From the NCBI RefSeq assembly GCF_012935715.1, contig NZ_CP052860.1, positions 3,472,001-3,536,000 on the forward strand: 64,000 bases of DNA. The letters run 5' to 3'. This document shows, in pieces, positions 18,611 through 27,899 of this stretch (position 1 is the first letter of the stretch; every line of letters starts with the position of its first letter). The DNA comes from Pseudomonas sp. ADAK13. GTDB lineage: Bacteria > Pseudomonadota > Gammaproteobacteria > Pseudomonadales > Pseudomonadaceae. The position numbers and the translations under genes are program-made. The notes below the pieces were generated by a model. That model did not search any database. It had not been told where the DNA came from and was given only the letters and a program-made list of their open reading frames with translations.

Positions 18611-19438
18611 ATGGATGCCCAAACCCTTCGCGCCGAAACCTTCAAGGCCTTGCATGAGCGTGACCGTGCCTTCGTGATGCCCAATCCGTGGGATGCCGGT
18701 TCCGCAAAGATGCTCGCCAGCCTGGGGTTCGAAGCCCTGGCCACCACCAGCGCCGGCTTTGCCTTCAGCCTGGGCCGCCCGGATGCCGAAGGTGCGTTGT
18801 CCCTTGAAGACACCCTGGGCAATGCCGGGGCGATCGTCCAGGCAACCTCGCTGCCTGTCGCCGCCGACCTGGAGAACGGCTTCAGCGACACCCCGCAAGG
18901 TTGCGCCGAAACCATCCTGCGCGCCGCCGCCACGGGGATTGTGGGCGGCTCCATCGAAGACGCCACCGGCATTGCCGTCGACCCGATCTATCCGTTTGAC
19001 CTGTCCGTCGAGCGCGTTGAAGCGGCCGTCGCCGCTGCCCGCAGCTTGCCGTTCCCCTTCACCCTGACTGCCCGTGCAGAAAACCTCCTGCATGGTCGTC
19101 TGGATTTGCCCGACACCATCCGCCGCCTGCAGGCCTACGCCGAAGCCGGTGCCGACGTGCTCTATGCACCGGCCCTGCGCAGTGCTGAGGAAGTGCTGGC
19201 GGTGGTGAAGGCGGTAGCGCCCAAGCCCGTGAATATCCTGATGTCCGGTGCGCTGAAACTCAGCGTGGCGCAGTTGAGCGAGATGGGCGTCAAGCGCATC
19301 AGTGTCGGCTCGGCCATGGCACTGGCGGCTTATGGAGAGTTCTTCAGGGCGGCCCAGGAGGTTCATGAATTGGGCACGTTTACCTTCACCGAGCGCTCGA
19401 TGCCGTTCAGTCAGGCCAATCAACTGTTCAAGGGATAA
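18611..19438 (+). CDS. Isocitrate lyase/PEP mutase family protein
   Basis: 275 aa with the PEPM/ICL beta-barrel. A substrate loop has the NPWDAGSAKML block. Metal-binding acidic residues lie in VAADLENGF and GGSIEDATG. It lacks the KKCGH signature of true isocitrate lyase, so a C-C bond lyase or oxaloacetate decarboxylase-like activity is more likely; the exact substrate cannot be read. AGGAG-type site upstream. Followed after 6 nt by an extensin-family gene. Confidence 0.85.
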   Translation: MDAQTLRAETFKALHERDRAFVMPNPWDAGSAKMLASLGFEALATTSAGFAFSLGRPDAEGALSLEDTLGNAGAIVQATSLPVAADLENGFSDTPQGCAETILRAAATGIVGGSIEDATGIAVDPIYPFDLSVERVEAAVAAARSLPFPFTLTARAENLLHGRLDLPDTIRRLQAYAEAGADVLYAPALRSAEEVLAVVKAVAPKPVNILMSGALKLSVAQLSEMGVKRISVGSAMALAAYGEFFRAAQEVHELGTFTFTERSMPFSQANQLFKG

Positions 19439-19444
19439 GGCCGC

Positions 19445-20143
19445 GTGCGGTTCCTCAAGGTGGTGGGGGTGCTGCTCGCGTTAGCCGGTGGCCTGCTTCT
19501 CGGCGTGTGGCGGGGCTGGGTGCCGCTGCCGGATGAGTGGAACCCGTGGGCACCGCTGGACGTGCGCGCAAGCCCGAACCTGTTGACCCGGTTCAAACTC
19601 GGGCGCCTGCAGGATGACCCTGCGTTATGTGACCAGGTGCTGAAAACCTCCGGTTTGCGCGTTACCCATCAGGCGGACAGCCCCGCTGATGCCGCCTGCC
19701 CGCTGCGCAACACCTTGCGCGTGCAAGGCGCGGATGTTGGGCTAAGCAGCAGTTTTCTCGCCAGTTGCCCGTTGGCCGTGGCGTTTGCCTTGTTCGAGCG
19801 CCACAGCCTGCAACCGGCGGCCCAGGCGGTATTTGGCCAGGCGGTGACACGGGTCGATCACCTGGGGAGCTTTGCCTGTCGCACTATTTACAACCGCGCC
19901 AATGGGCGACTCAGCCAGCACGCGTCGGCCAATGCCTTGGATATCGCCGGGTTTCGCCTGGCGGACGGGCGCACCCTCACTGTGCTCAAGGATTGGCCGG
20001 GTGATGGCGAGGAGGCACGTTTCCTGCGGCAAGTACGCGACGGCGCCTGTAAGGATTTCAACGTGGTGTTGAGCCCGGATTACAATGCCGCCCACCGTAA
20101 TCACTTTCATGTGGATATGGGGCGTTGGTCGGTGTGTCGCTGA
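19445..20143 (+). CDS. Extensin-family (LAS/M15-like) envelope protein
   Basis: 232 aa, GTG start. One N-terminal membrane or signal segment (residues 3-22) leads to the periplasm. The C-terminal extensin-like domain shows the LAS zinc-site pattern: H-x6-D in QHASANALDIAG and HFHVD near the end. This is the arrangement of D-Ala-D-Ala-type metallopeptidases, so a peptidoglycan role is plausible. Cysteines in the mature part (CDQVL, CPL, CR, CKDF) suggest disulfides. Confidence 0.85.
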   Translation: MRFLKVVGVLLALAGGLLLGVWRGWVPLPDEWNPWAPLDVRASPNLLTRFKLGRLQDDPALCDQVLKTSGLRVTHQADSPADAACPLRNTLRVQGADVGLSSSFLASCPLAVAFALFERHSLQPAAQAVFGQAVTRVDHLGSFACRTIYNRANGRLSQHASANALDIAGFRLADGRTLTVLKDWPGDGEEARFLRQVRDGACKDFNVVLSPDYNAAHRNHFHVDMGRWSVCR

Positions 20144-20146
20144 GGG

Positions 20147-20767
20147 TCAGGCCGCCAGGCGCAGGTTGTGGAGGATCAATGGACGAGCCCAGCGGCTGTC
20201 GAAGTCCAGGGCTTTTTGTTGCTCAACCAACGCTTCTGCCGGGAACGGCGGCGGCGGTGGTGGCAGCAGGTCCAGCTCGAATTCGGCAATGGGCAAATGC
20301 AGTGGCCGTGGTTGCGGCGCCGGGCCGGGCTCCGGCAGCGGTTGCCTGGCGGTCAGGACGATCGGACGCACCCAGCCGCTTTCGAAGTTTTGCTGCTTCT
20401 GCTGGGCGACCACTTCTTCCGCCGGGTACGGTGGCGGTGCCGGCGGCAGCAGTTCCAGTTCGAACTCGGCAATGGGCAGGAACAGCGGTTCGGGCGGGGC
20501 GATCTCGGTGTCTTTTACGTCGCACGCGCGCTGGGTGACGATCTGCGACAGCAGGTCACTGCCTTCGCTGGGTTCAACCGAGGGATCCACAGGTTTCGCC
20601 GGGGATTTGGCGAGCGCGTCCGGCGTATCACCGAGCTGTTCGGCCAACGCCTGGGCGAAGAAGTCCTGCCACACATGACTGACGCCGGCCAGCGCTTGGG
20701 TATTGCGCAGGCCGAAGTGGTTGTGGGTCGGCAGTACACCGGTGAATAGCGAAGGAATGTCTGACAT
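20147..20767 (-). CDS. Proline-rich protein with an internal tandem duplication
   Basis: 206 aa, no recognised family. Two copies of a block of about 42 residues occur near 98-139 and 155-196. Each begins LPIAEFEL, continues L-L-P-P with a run of prolines, then P-A-E and a QQK...F-S-W-RP-I segment. The N-terminal 70 residues (LFTGVLPTHNHFGLRNTQ) are different and may be a separate domain. No signal peptide. Its stop lies 3 bases from that of the extensin gene, so the two converge. Confidence 0.72.
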   Translation of the reverse strand: MSDIPSLFTGVLPTHNHFGLRNTQALAGVSHVWQDFFAQALAEQLGDTPDALAKSPAKPVDPSVEPSEGSDLLSQIVTQRACDVKDTEIAPPEPLFLPIAEFELELLPPAPPPYPAEEVVAQQKQQNFESGWVRPIVLTARQPLPEPGPAPQPRPLHLPIAEFELDLLPPPPPPFPAEALVEQQKALDFDSRWARPLILHNLRLAA

Positions 20768-20863
20768 TTCTCTCGATCGTCGCTCAGCTCTGGCAAAATG
20801 CCGGATCCTTTTTTTTATCGGCCGCTTTTTGCCGATCCTTAATATTTTTGAGCGTAGTCAGCG

Positions 20864-21646
20864 ATGAGCGAACAACCAGCGGCCAGCCGCATTCGGGTCG
20901 AGGCTTTGGCTGAAGGTTTTCAGGCCCGTGCCCGGCAGTGGGCCGATCAGCTTGGGTTGCCTTTGCAGCTGGATGAGGCGGACTTTGCCTTGCAGGTGGG
21001 TGAGCAGGGTCTGCAACTGCAGCAGTTGGGGCCTGATGCGCCTGGGCCGGTGCGGGTGGATTTTGTGGAAGGTGGCGCGGCGCATCGGCGTTTGTACGGT
21101 GGCGGCAGCGGGCAGATGATTGCCAAGGCGGTGGGCGTGGCTCAGGGCGTGCGGCCGCGGGTGTTGGACGCTACGGCGGGGTTGGGCAAGGATGCGTTTG
21201 TGCTGGCCAGCCTGGGTTGCGAGATGAGCCTGATTGAGCGGCAGCCGTTGATTGGCGCTTTGCTGCAAGATGGGTTGGCGCGTGGGGCTGAGGATTTTGA
21301 AGTGGCGTCGATTGTGGCGCGGATGAAGTTGCTCAAGGGCAATTCCATCGAGGTGATGCGCGATTGGGAGGGGGAGCCGCCGCAGGTGATCTATCTGGAT
21401 CCGATGTTTCCGCATCGGGAGAAGACCGCGTTGGTGAAGAAGGAGATGCGGTTGTTTCGGCCTTTGGTGGGGGATGATCCCGACGCGCCGGCGTTGCTTG
21501 CTGCTGCGTTGGCTTTGGCCAGTCATCGGGTGGTGGTCAAGCGGCCGCGTAAGGCGCCTTGTATTGAGGGGGTGAAGCCGAGTCATGCGTTGGATGGGAA
21601 GTCCAGTCGGTATGACATTTATCCTAAGAAGGCGCTGAAGTCCTGA
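20864..21646 (+). CDS. rsmJ: 16S rRNA (guanine-1516-N2)-methyltransferase
   Basis: Methylates G1516 of 16S rRNA using SAM. 260 aa with the RsmJ landmarks: [12 protein letters not shown], the SAM-binding [19 protein letters not shown], and the catalytic-region [11 protein letters not shown] followed by [10 protein letters not shown]. Length and motifs are standard. The 3' part uses more G-ending, T-containing codons than neighbours. Confidence 0.94.
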   Translation: MSEQPAASRIRVEALAEGFQARARQWADQLGLPLQLDEADFALQVGEQGLQLQQLGPDAPGPVRVDFVEGGAAHRRLYGGGSGQMIAKAVGVAQGVRPRVLDATAGLGKDAFVLASLGCEMSLIERQPLIGALLQDGLARGAEDFEVASIVARMKLLKGNSIEVMRDWEGEPPQVIYLDPMFPHREKTALVKKEMRLFRPLVGDDPDAPALLAAALALASHRVVVKRPRKAPCIEGVKPSHALDGKSSRYDIYPKKALKS

Positions 21647-21653
21647 GGTTTGG

Positions 21654-22496
21654 GTACATATCCGTTATTTTTGTCATGGCGGCTTATGGTTCCGCTCTTA
21701 CAGCGGCTCACTTTGGAAAAGCCCCAAAGTAAGCAAAGGGCTCTGCCCCGCCTGTCGGCACCTCGCCTAGGCTCGGTGTTCCCTCACTCCGGCATTGCTC
21801 CGCGGGCCGCCGCGACGGGGCGTCCCTGCCCCGTCGCGGCTAAACCGGCGTCCTGCCGGTTTACCCGCTCCTCAATCCCTGCGTTCGGCCTCGGGCTTAT
21901 TGGGGCAGTCAGAGCCAGATCAAGATCAAAAGCAAAAGCACAGCGGCCTACAGGCCGGCTTGAGTGGTAGAAGCCAGATCAAAAGCCAAAGCCAAAGCCA
22001 AAGCGAAAACCAAATCTGAAACTGCTGCGGCTCTGCTTTTCTGTGGGAGCTGGCTTGCCTGCGATGCAGACACCTCGGTTTTTCAGGTACACCCAGTTGA
22101 TGCCATCGCAGGCAAGCCAGCTCCCACATTTGACCGTGGCCGCTGTAGATTTTGATCTTGATGTTGCCTTTGCTTCACACCACTCAAGCCGGCCTGTAGG
22201 CCGCTGTGCTGTTGATCTGCTTTTGATCTTGATCTTAGGCGCCCCGTTAAACCACGCTGGCCGAACGCAGGCTTTGGAGCGTGGGTAACCCGGCAGGACG
22301 CCGGGTTAGCCGCGCTGGGCCAAGGATGGCCCATCGCGGCGGCCCACGGTCCAAAGCCGGAGTGAGGGCACACCGAGCCTAGGCGAGGTGCCGAGTGGTG
22401 GGGCAAGAGCGTTTTGCTTACTTTTGCGCTGTTCAAAAGTGAGCCGCTGTAAGAGCGGAACCCATATCAGCCGTGACCAAAAAAACGGATATGTAC
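21654..22496. repeat. 843-bp imperfect inverted repeat (two ~315-bp arms around a REP doublet)
   Basis: The gap between rsmJ and the TetR gene holds no gene. The left arm (about 21654-21967) and the right arm (about 22180-22496) are diverged reverse complements. Both start at GTACATATCCGTT, share TTCCGCTCTTACAGCGGCTCA-like and CACCTCGCCTAGGCTCGGTG-like blocks, and meet at CAGCGGCCTACAGGCCGGCTTGAGTGG-like ends. Small hairpins (e.g. GGCCTACAGGCC) lie inside. The centre carries AAAGCC tandem units (about 21975-22003) and a REP doublet. The arms look like two copies of one dispersed Pseudomonas repeat in opposite orientation. Confidence 0.85.
22042..22128. repeat. REP doublet at the centre of the large inverted repeat
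   Basis: TGTGGGAGCTGGCTTGCCTGCGAT and its complement ending CAGCTCCCACA, separated by about 38 bases. Same subfamily as at 9015 and in the right half of 32266-32357. Confidence 0.9.
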
Positions 22497-22501
22497 TCAG
22501 T

Positions 22502-23140
22502 TCAAAAAGCCCGATAAGCCCGCATAAACAACCCCACCACCTCCTGCACGTGCTCCTCAGCCGCCTCGGCACTCAACTGCCCGCCGCACCCATACAACAA
22601 GCAAAAATTCGCCGTCCCCTTGAGCAAGCAAAAAAAGTGCTCAGCGGCAGTGAGCGGCTTGGGAATACTCAGCGCGCCACTCTGGTCAATCTTGCTCAGC
22701 AGCCGCTCCATCCCCTGCAACATGCGCATCGGCCCCGCCTCGAAAAAGATCTGCAACAACTTCGGATCCTGACTCCCGGAAGTCATCATCAACCGATGCA
22801 GGTTCACCGACTCCTCGCTATTGATCAGCACATGAAACCCACGCGCGATATTGAGCAGCACCTTCTCCACCGGCACGCCCACCGGCAACTCGAAATACAT
22901 CACCGGTAACTGCTCTTCGCACTTGGCAACCACCGCCGCCGAAAACAGCGTCTCCTTGTCGGTGAAATGGCTGTACACGGTCAGTTTTGACACGCCGGCC
23001 TCCACGGCCACCGCATCCATGCTGGTGCTGGCATACCCATTACTCAAAAACAGGATTTTCGCCGCATCGAGGATCGCCTGGCGTTTTGCCATGTCCTTGG
23101 GACGCCCGGGGCTATTGGTGTTTACAGGATTGTCGGACAT
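22502..23140 (-). CDS. TetR family repressor, probably of the adjacent RND efflux genes
   Basis: 212 aa from ATG 23140 (a GTG two codons upstream is possible). N-terminal HTH: AILDAAKILFLSNGYASTSMDAVAVEAGVSKLTVYSHF, then a helical ligand domain. It is divergent from an RND adaptor-pump operon, the usual local repressor arrangement. The 92-base gap holds a 14-bp palindrome overlapping a TATAAT box. Inducer unknown. Confidence 0.88.
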   Translation of the reverse strand: MSDNPVNTNSPGRPKDMAKRQAILDAAKILFLSNGYASTSMDAVAVEAGVSKLTVYSHFTDKETLFSAAVVAKCEEQLPVMYFELPVGVPVEKVLLNIARGFHVLINSEESVNLHRLMMTSGSQDPKLLQIFFEAGPMRMLQGMERLLSKIDQSGALSIPKPLTAAEHFFCLLKGTANFCLLYGCGGQLSAEAAEEHVQEVVGLFMRAYRAF

Positions 23141-23181
23141 TTTCACTTTATTACTGGACTGGTGAGTTTGGTATTAATAAC

Positions 23182-23195
23182 ATACTGGCCAGTAT
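23182..23195. promoter_or_regulatory. Candidate TetR operator
   Basis: Perfect 14-bp palindrome ATACTGGCCAGTAT between the divergent TetR and efflux genes. Its right end overlaps a TATAAT hexamer (23193-23198) pointing toward the efflux operon, so binding would block RNA polymerase. A second CTGGACTGG half-site-like element lies at 23155-23163. Confidence 0.65.
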
Positions 23196-23232
23196 AATTA
23201 TTCCTAGCACCATTAGCGAAAGGTCCTTCAGC

Positions 23233-24333
23233 ATGCGCAGCTATTTCCTGCCACTCGCGTTGCCTGCCAGCTTGCTATTCCTGTTGGCTGCCTGTGGCCA
23301 TGAAGAAGCGGCGCAAACCACCGTCCGCCCGGCCATGGTGGTCCAGCCAGAGCCCTCGGCGCAGGCTTCAGACAGCTACCCAGGTGAGGTGCGTGCCCGT
23401 TATGAGCCCGACCTGGCCTTTCGCATCGGTGGCAAAGTCAGCCGACGGCTGGTCGAGGAGGGCGAGCGCGTCAAGGCCAACCAACCCCTGGCGGAACTCG
23501 ATCCCCAGGACGTGCGCCTGCAACTCGAAGCCACCCGCGCCCAGGTCGCCGCCGCCGAAGCCAACCTGAGCCTGGTGCGCGCCGAGCGTGATCGCTACAA
23601 GACCCTAATGGACCGTCAGATGGTCAGCCGTTCCCAGTACGACAATTCCGAAAATCTCTACCGTTCCGGTGAAGCCCGCCTCAAGCAGATCAAGGCCGAA
23701 TTCGACGTGGCCAATAACCAGGCCGGCTACGCCGTGCTGCGCGCGCCTCAGGATGGCGTGGTCGCCAAGCGTGCGGTGGAAGTGGGCCAGGTGGTGTCGG
23801 CCGGCCAGACCGTATTCACCCTGGCCACCGACGGCGAGCGGGAGGTGCTGATCAGCCTGCCGGAGCAAAGCTTCGGGCGCTTCAAGATTGGCCAGCCGGT
23901 GTCCGTGGAACTGTGGAGCCAGCCCGACCAGCGCTTTAACGGCCGCATCCGCGAGCTGTCGCCCGCCGCCGATCCAAAGTCACGGACCTTTGCCGCCCGG
24001 GTCGCCTTCACCGGCGGCAAGGTGCCGGCGGAGCTGGGGCAGAGCGCTCGCGTATTCATACAGGCTGACGGCGTGATTCCCCTGGCGGTGCCGCTGTCTG
24101 CCCTGAGCGCGGAGAACGGTGCGTCCTACGTCTGGGTGGTGCAGCCCGACAACACCCTCAAGCGCACACCGGTGCGGATCGGTGCCTTTGGCGAGAAAAC
24201 CGTGCCGGTGCTGGAAGGCTTGAACCCCACCGACTGGGTGATTGCGGCCGGCGTGCATGTACTCCATGAGGGCCAGCAAGTGCGCCCGGTGGATCGCGCC
24301 AACCGAGTGGTAAGCCTGGCGGCCAAGGAGTAG
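23233..24333 (+). CDS. RND efflux periplasmic adaptor (membrane fusion lipoprotein)
   Basis: 366 aa. Lipobox LLAAC gives lipidated Cys21, so it is anchored in the inner membrane. The order is a lipoyl/beta-barrel part (YPGEVRARYEPDLAFRIGGKV), a coiled-coil hairpin of about residues 85-155, then a second lipoyl half (VLRAPQDGVVAKRAVEVGQVV) and barrel domains, typical of HlyD/AcrA proteins. ATG 23233 begins the signal sequence. It ends 6 nt before the pump. No outer-membrane channel gene follows, so a channel encoded elsewhere is probably used. Confidence 0.92.
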   Translation: MRSYFLPLALPASLLFLLAACGHEEAAQTTVRPAMVVQPEPSAQASDSYPGEVRARYEPDLAFRIGGKVSRRLVEEGERVKANQPLAELDPQDVRLQLEATRAQVAAAEANLSLVRAERDRYKTLMDRQMVSRSQYDNSENLYRSGEARLKQIKAEFDVANNQAGYAVLRAPQDGVVAKRAVEVGQVVSAGQTVFTLATDGEREVLISLPEQSFGRFKIGQPVSVELWSQPDQRFNGRIRELSPAADPKSRTFAARVAFTGGKVPAELGQSARVFIQADGVIPLAVPLSALSAENGASYVWVVQPDNTLKRTPVRIGAFGEKTVPVLEGLNPTDWVIAAGVHVLHEGQQVRPVDRANRVVSLAAKE

Positions 24334-24339
24334 TCCCCG

Positions 24340-27300
24340 ATGGGTTTCAATCTTTCCGAATGGGCGTTGCGTAATCGCCAGATCGTACTGTTCCTGATGA
24401 TCCTGCTGGCAGTGGTAGGTGCCTTGTCCTACACCAAGTTGGGACAAAGCGAAGACCCGCCGTTCACCTTCAAGGCCATGGTGATCAAGACCAACTGGCC
24501 GGGTGCTACTGCCCAGGAAGTCTCGCGGCAGGTCACCGAGCGTATTGAAAAGAAACTGATGGAGACCGGTGACTACGAGCGCATCGTGTCCTTCTCGCGT
24601 CCCGGCGAATCCCAGGTCACCTTCATGGCCCGGGACTCCATGCATTCCGCGCAGATCCCGGACCTCTGGTACCAGGTGCGCAAGAAGATCAGTGATATTC
24701 GCCAGACCTTGCCGCCGGATATCCAGGGCCCGTTTTTCAACGATGAATTCGGCACCACCTTCGGCAATATCTACGCGCTGACCGGCGACGGCTTTGACTA
24801 CGCTGTGCTCAAGGACTACGCCGACCGCATCCAGATTCAGCTGCAACGGGTGCCGGATGTGGGCAAGGTCGAACTGCTGGGGTTGCAGGACGAGAAGATC
24901 TGGATCGAGCTGTCCAACCTCAAGCTCGCCACCCTTGGCTTGCCGCTGGCCGCAGTGCAACAGGCGTTGCAGGAACAAAACGCGGTATCGACCGCCGGCT
25001 TCTTTGAAACCCCGAGCGAGCGTGTGCAGTTAAGGGTGTCCGGCAACTTCAAGACCGTTAAGGAAATCCGCGACTTCCCGATCCGTGTCGGTGATCGCAC
25101 GTTCCGTATCGGCGACGTGGCCGAGATTCACCGCGGCTTCAACGATCCGCCGGCACCGCGCATGCGCTACATGGGCGACGATGCCATTGGGCTGGCCGTG
25201 GCCATGCGCGATGGCGGCGACATTCTGGTGCTGGGCAAGGCCCTGGAAAGCGAATTCGCACGCCTGCAGAAGAACCTGCCTGCCGGTATGGAGTTGCGCA
25301 AGGTGTCGGACCAACCGGCAGCAGTGAAAACCAGTGTGGGCGAATTCGTCCAGGTGCTGGCGGAGGCCCTGGCGATTGTGTTGCTGGTGAGCTTCTTCTC
25401 CCTCGGTGTGCGCACCGGCATGGTGGTGGCCCTGGCGATTCCGCTGGTGTTGGCCATGACCTTTGCCACCATGTATTACCTCGGCATCGGCCTGCACAAA
25501 ATCTCCCTTGGCGCGTTGGTGCTCGCACTGGGTCTGCTGGTGGACGATGCGATCATCGCCGTGGAAATGATGGCGATCAAAATGGAGCAGGGTTACGACC
25601 GGCTCAAGGCCGCCAGTTTCGCCTGGACCAGCACCGCCTTCCCCATGCTCACGGGCACGCTGATTACGGCGGCGGGTTTCCTGCCGATTGCCACGGCGCA
25701 ATCGAGCACCGGTGAATACACCCGTTCGATCTTCCAGGTGGTGACCATCGCGCTGCTGGCCTCGTGGGTCGCGGCGGTGGTGTTCGTGCCGTACCTGGGG
25801 GAAAAACTCCTGCCGGACCTGGCGAAGATTCATGCGGCCAAGCATGGCACTGACGGGCCGGATCCCTACGGCACACCGTTCTATCAGCGTGTAAGACGCC
25901 TGGTGGAATGGTGCGTGCGTCGGCGCAAGACGGTAATCGTCCTGACCCTGCTGCTGTTTATCGGCTCGGTGGCGCTGTTCCGCTTTGTGCCCCAGCAGTT
26001 CTTCCCGGCTTCCGGGCGGCTGGAATTGATGGTCGACCTGAAACTGGCTGAAGGCGCGTCTTTGAGCAACACGGCTGATCAGGTCAAGCGCCTGGAAGCG
26101 CTGCTCAAGGAACATGCGGGAATTGAAAACTACGTGGCGTACGTGGGCACAGGCTCGCCACGTTTCTACCTGCCGCTGGACCAGCAATTGCCCGCCGCCA
26201 GCTTTGCCCAGTTTGTGGTGTTGGCCAAGACCATCGAGGAGCGTGAAAGCCTGCGCACCTGGCTGATCGAGACCCTCAACGAACAGTTCCCGGACCTGCG
26301 TTCGCGGGTCACGCGTCTTGAGAACGGTCCGCCCGTTGGCTACCCCGTGCAGTTCCGGGTGACGGGCGAACACATCGAAGAAGTCCGGGCCCTGGCGCGG
26401 AAAGTGGCGGCCAAGGTTCGCGAAAATACCCACGTGGTCAACGTGCACCTGGATTGGGAAGAACCGAGCAAGATCGTCTACCTCAACGTCGACCAGGACC
26501 GTGCCCGTGCCCTCGGCGTGAGCACCGCCAACCTGTCTAAATTCCTTCAGAGCTCCCTCACCGGTTCCAGCGTCAGCCAGTACCGCGAAGACAACGAGTT
26601 GATCGAAATCCTGCTGCGCGGCACCGTTCACGAGCGTACCGAGCTGTCGTTGCTGCCAAGCCTGGCAGTGCCGACCGACAACGGCAAAAGCGTAGCGCTG
26701 TCGCAGATCGCGACCCTGGAATATGGCTTTGAAGAAGGCATTATCTGGCACCGCAATCGCCTGCCGACCGTGACCATCCGCGCCGATATCTACGGCAAGG
26801 AACAGCCGGCAACCCTGGTGCAGCAGATCCTGCCGACGCTGGAAGGCGTGCGCGCTGAACTGCCGGACGGTTACCTGCTGGAAGTGGGCGGCACGGTCGA
26901 GGATTCCGCCCGCGGGCAGAACTCGGTCAAGGCCGGCGTGCCACTGTTTATCGTGGTGGTGCTGACCTTGCTGATGCTGCAACTGCGCAGTTTCTCACGC
27001 ACGGCGATGGTCTTTCTTACAGCGCCTCTGGGGTTGATCGGGGTGACGCTGTTCCTACTGGTGTTCCGTCAGCCCTTTGGTTTTGTGGCAATGCTGGGGA
27101 CCATCGCGCTGTCGGGGATGATCATGCGCAACTCGGTGATCCTAGTGGACCAGATCGAACAGGACATCAAGGCCGGGCTGGCGCCGTGGCAAGCGATTAT
27201 CGAGGCGACGGTGCGACGCTTCAGGCCGATCGTGCTGACTGCGCTGGCGGCGGTACTGGCGATGATTCCGTTGTCACGCAGCGTTTTCTTCGGACCAATG

Positions 27301-27405
27301 GCCGTGGCGATCATGGGCGGGTTGATTGTGGCGACGGCGTTGACGCTGTTGTTCCTGCCAGCGTTGTATGCGGCGTGGTTCAGGGTCAGGAAGGACGCCG
27401 CTTAA
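24340..27405 (+). CDS. RND multidrug efflux transporter (HAE-1-like inner-membrane pump)
   Basis: 1021 aa proton-driven exporter. Topology is one N-terminal helix, a large periplasmic loop, six helices, a second loop and six helices. The proton-relay Asp pair is D402-D403 in GLLVDDAIIAVEMM. The last helices contain GTIALSGMIMRNSVILVDQI. Drug range cannot be read from sequence. Forms a two-gene operon with the adaptor under the divergent TetR gene. A bulged hairpin follows 8 nt after the stop. Confidence 0.93.
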   Translation: MGFNLSEWALRNRQIVLFLMILLAVVGALSYTKLGQSEDPPFTFKAMVIKTNWPGATAQEVSRQVTERIEKKLMETGDYERIVSFSRPGESQVTFMARDSMHSAQIPDLWYQVRKKISDIRQTLPPDIQGPFFNDEFGTTFGNIYALTGDGFDYAVLKDYADRIQIQLQRVPDVGKVELLGLQDEKIWIELSNLKLATLGLPLAAVQQALQEQNAVSTAGFFETPSERVQLRVSGNFKTVKEIRDFPIRVGDRTFRIGDVAEIHRGFNDPPAPRMRYMGDDAIGLAVAMRDGGDILVLGKALESEFARLQKNLPAGMELRKVSDQPAAVKTSVGEFVQVLAEALAIVLLVSFFSLGVRTGMVVALAIPLVLAMTFATMYYLGIGLHKISLGALVLALGLLVDDAIIAVEMMAIKMEQGYDRLKAASFAWTSTAFPMLTGTLITAAGFLPIATAQSSTGEYTRSIFQVVTIALLASWVAAVVFVPYLGEKLLPDLAKIHAAKHGTDGPDPYGTPFYQRVRRLVEWCVRRRKTVIVLTLLLFIGSVALFRFVPQQFFPASGRLELMVDLKLAEGASLSNTADQVKRLEALLKEHAGIENYVAYVGTGSPRFYLPLDQQLPAASFAQFVVLAKTIEERESLRTWLIETLNEQFPDLRSRVTRLENGPPVGYPVQFRVTGEHIEEVRALARKVAAKVRENTHVVNVHLDWEEPSKIVYLNVDQDRARALGVSTANLSKFLQSSLTGSSVSQYREDNELIEILLRGTVHERTELSLLPSLAVPTDNGKSVALSQIATLEYGFEEGIIWHRNRLPTVTIRADIYGKEQPATLVQQILPTLEGVRAELPDGYLLEVGGTVEDSARGQNSVKAGVPLFIVVVLTLLMLQLRSFSRTAMVFLTAPLGLIGVTLFLLVFRQPFGFVAMLGTIALSGMIMRNSVILVDQIEQDIKAGLAPWQAIIEATVRRFRPIVLTALAAVLAMIPLSRSVFFGPMAVAIMGGLIVATALTLLFLPALYAAWFRVRKDAA

Positions 27406-27413
27406 CATGTGGA

Positions 27414-27447
27414 TGCAAACGGTTCCCGCCCATTGGGAACGTTTGCA
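27414..27447 (+). terminator. Hairpin after the RND operon
   Basis: Stem TGCAAACGGTTCCC/GGGAACGTTTGCA with one bulged base and loop GCCCATT. It lacks a T-run, so it may be a weak or Rho-assisted stop or an mRNA 3' stabiliser. Confidence 0.5.
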
Positions 27448-27541
27448 GGCATCACTCCACTCAGATTTGCCTGATTGACAGGCGAGGATGTCAGCACGGC
27501 TGTCGTGCTGGCACCTCAACACTGAGTTCATGGAGTGTCAT

Positions 27542-27811
27542 ATGTTTATTTTGTCTGCCCTGGCGGCTTTTAAAGGCGCGGTCCTGGGGACGCTGTTGGG
27601 CAATCTATTTCCTGCCAGCAATAAAGAAGCTGATACGGCACGACCGCAGAAGCCGGGTCATGGACGGCCCGGCTTTAATCACGGTCATCCCTCCCGGCCA
27701 ACCATGGGACCTGTCCTGCCTCCCCAGCCCAAGCCTTATCAGCAGGCCTCGGTGATTGAGGGGCATCAGCCTTACAGGCCTTTGTCCGCACTTTTTACGT
27801 TCAATCGATAA
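27542..27811 (+). CDS. Small His/Pro-rich protein with hydrophobic N terminus
   Basis: 89 aa from ATG 27542 (GGAG 6 nt before). The start MFILSALAAFKGAVLGTLLGNLF is a single hydrophobic segment. The rest is rich in Pro, His, Gly and Gln (GHGRPGFNHGHPSRP). Not recognised. The second small gene downstream has the same ribosome-site context and also starts MFI, so they look like distant paralogues. Confidence 0.6.
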   Translation: MFILSALAAFKGAVLGTLLGNLFPASNKEADTARPQKPGHGRPGFNHGHPSRPTMGPVLPPQPKPYQQASVIEGHQPYRPLSALFTFNR

Positions 27812-27899
27812 CCGCTGATGCAGCGGGGGCCGGGGGGAACCATCCGGGCGGCCTTGCCACTCAGAGGGGGCTTTTGACGATGAATATTGAGGAGTGCAT

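Noticed and set aside
21650..21970. 106-aa ORF in the left arm of the inverted repeat (and a similar one in the right arm on the other strand)
   Set aside because: Both come from the repeat sequence itself; similar translations in both arms reflect the repeat, not a gene.
25030..26982. 650-aa minus-strand frame opposite the RND pump
   Set aside because: Shadow frame; low-complexity His/Gln-rich translation, no start signals.
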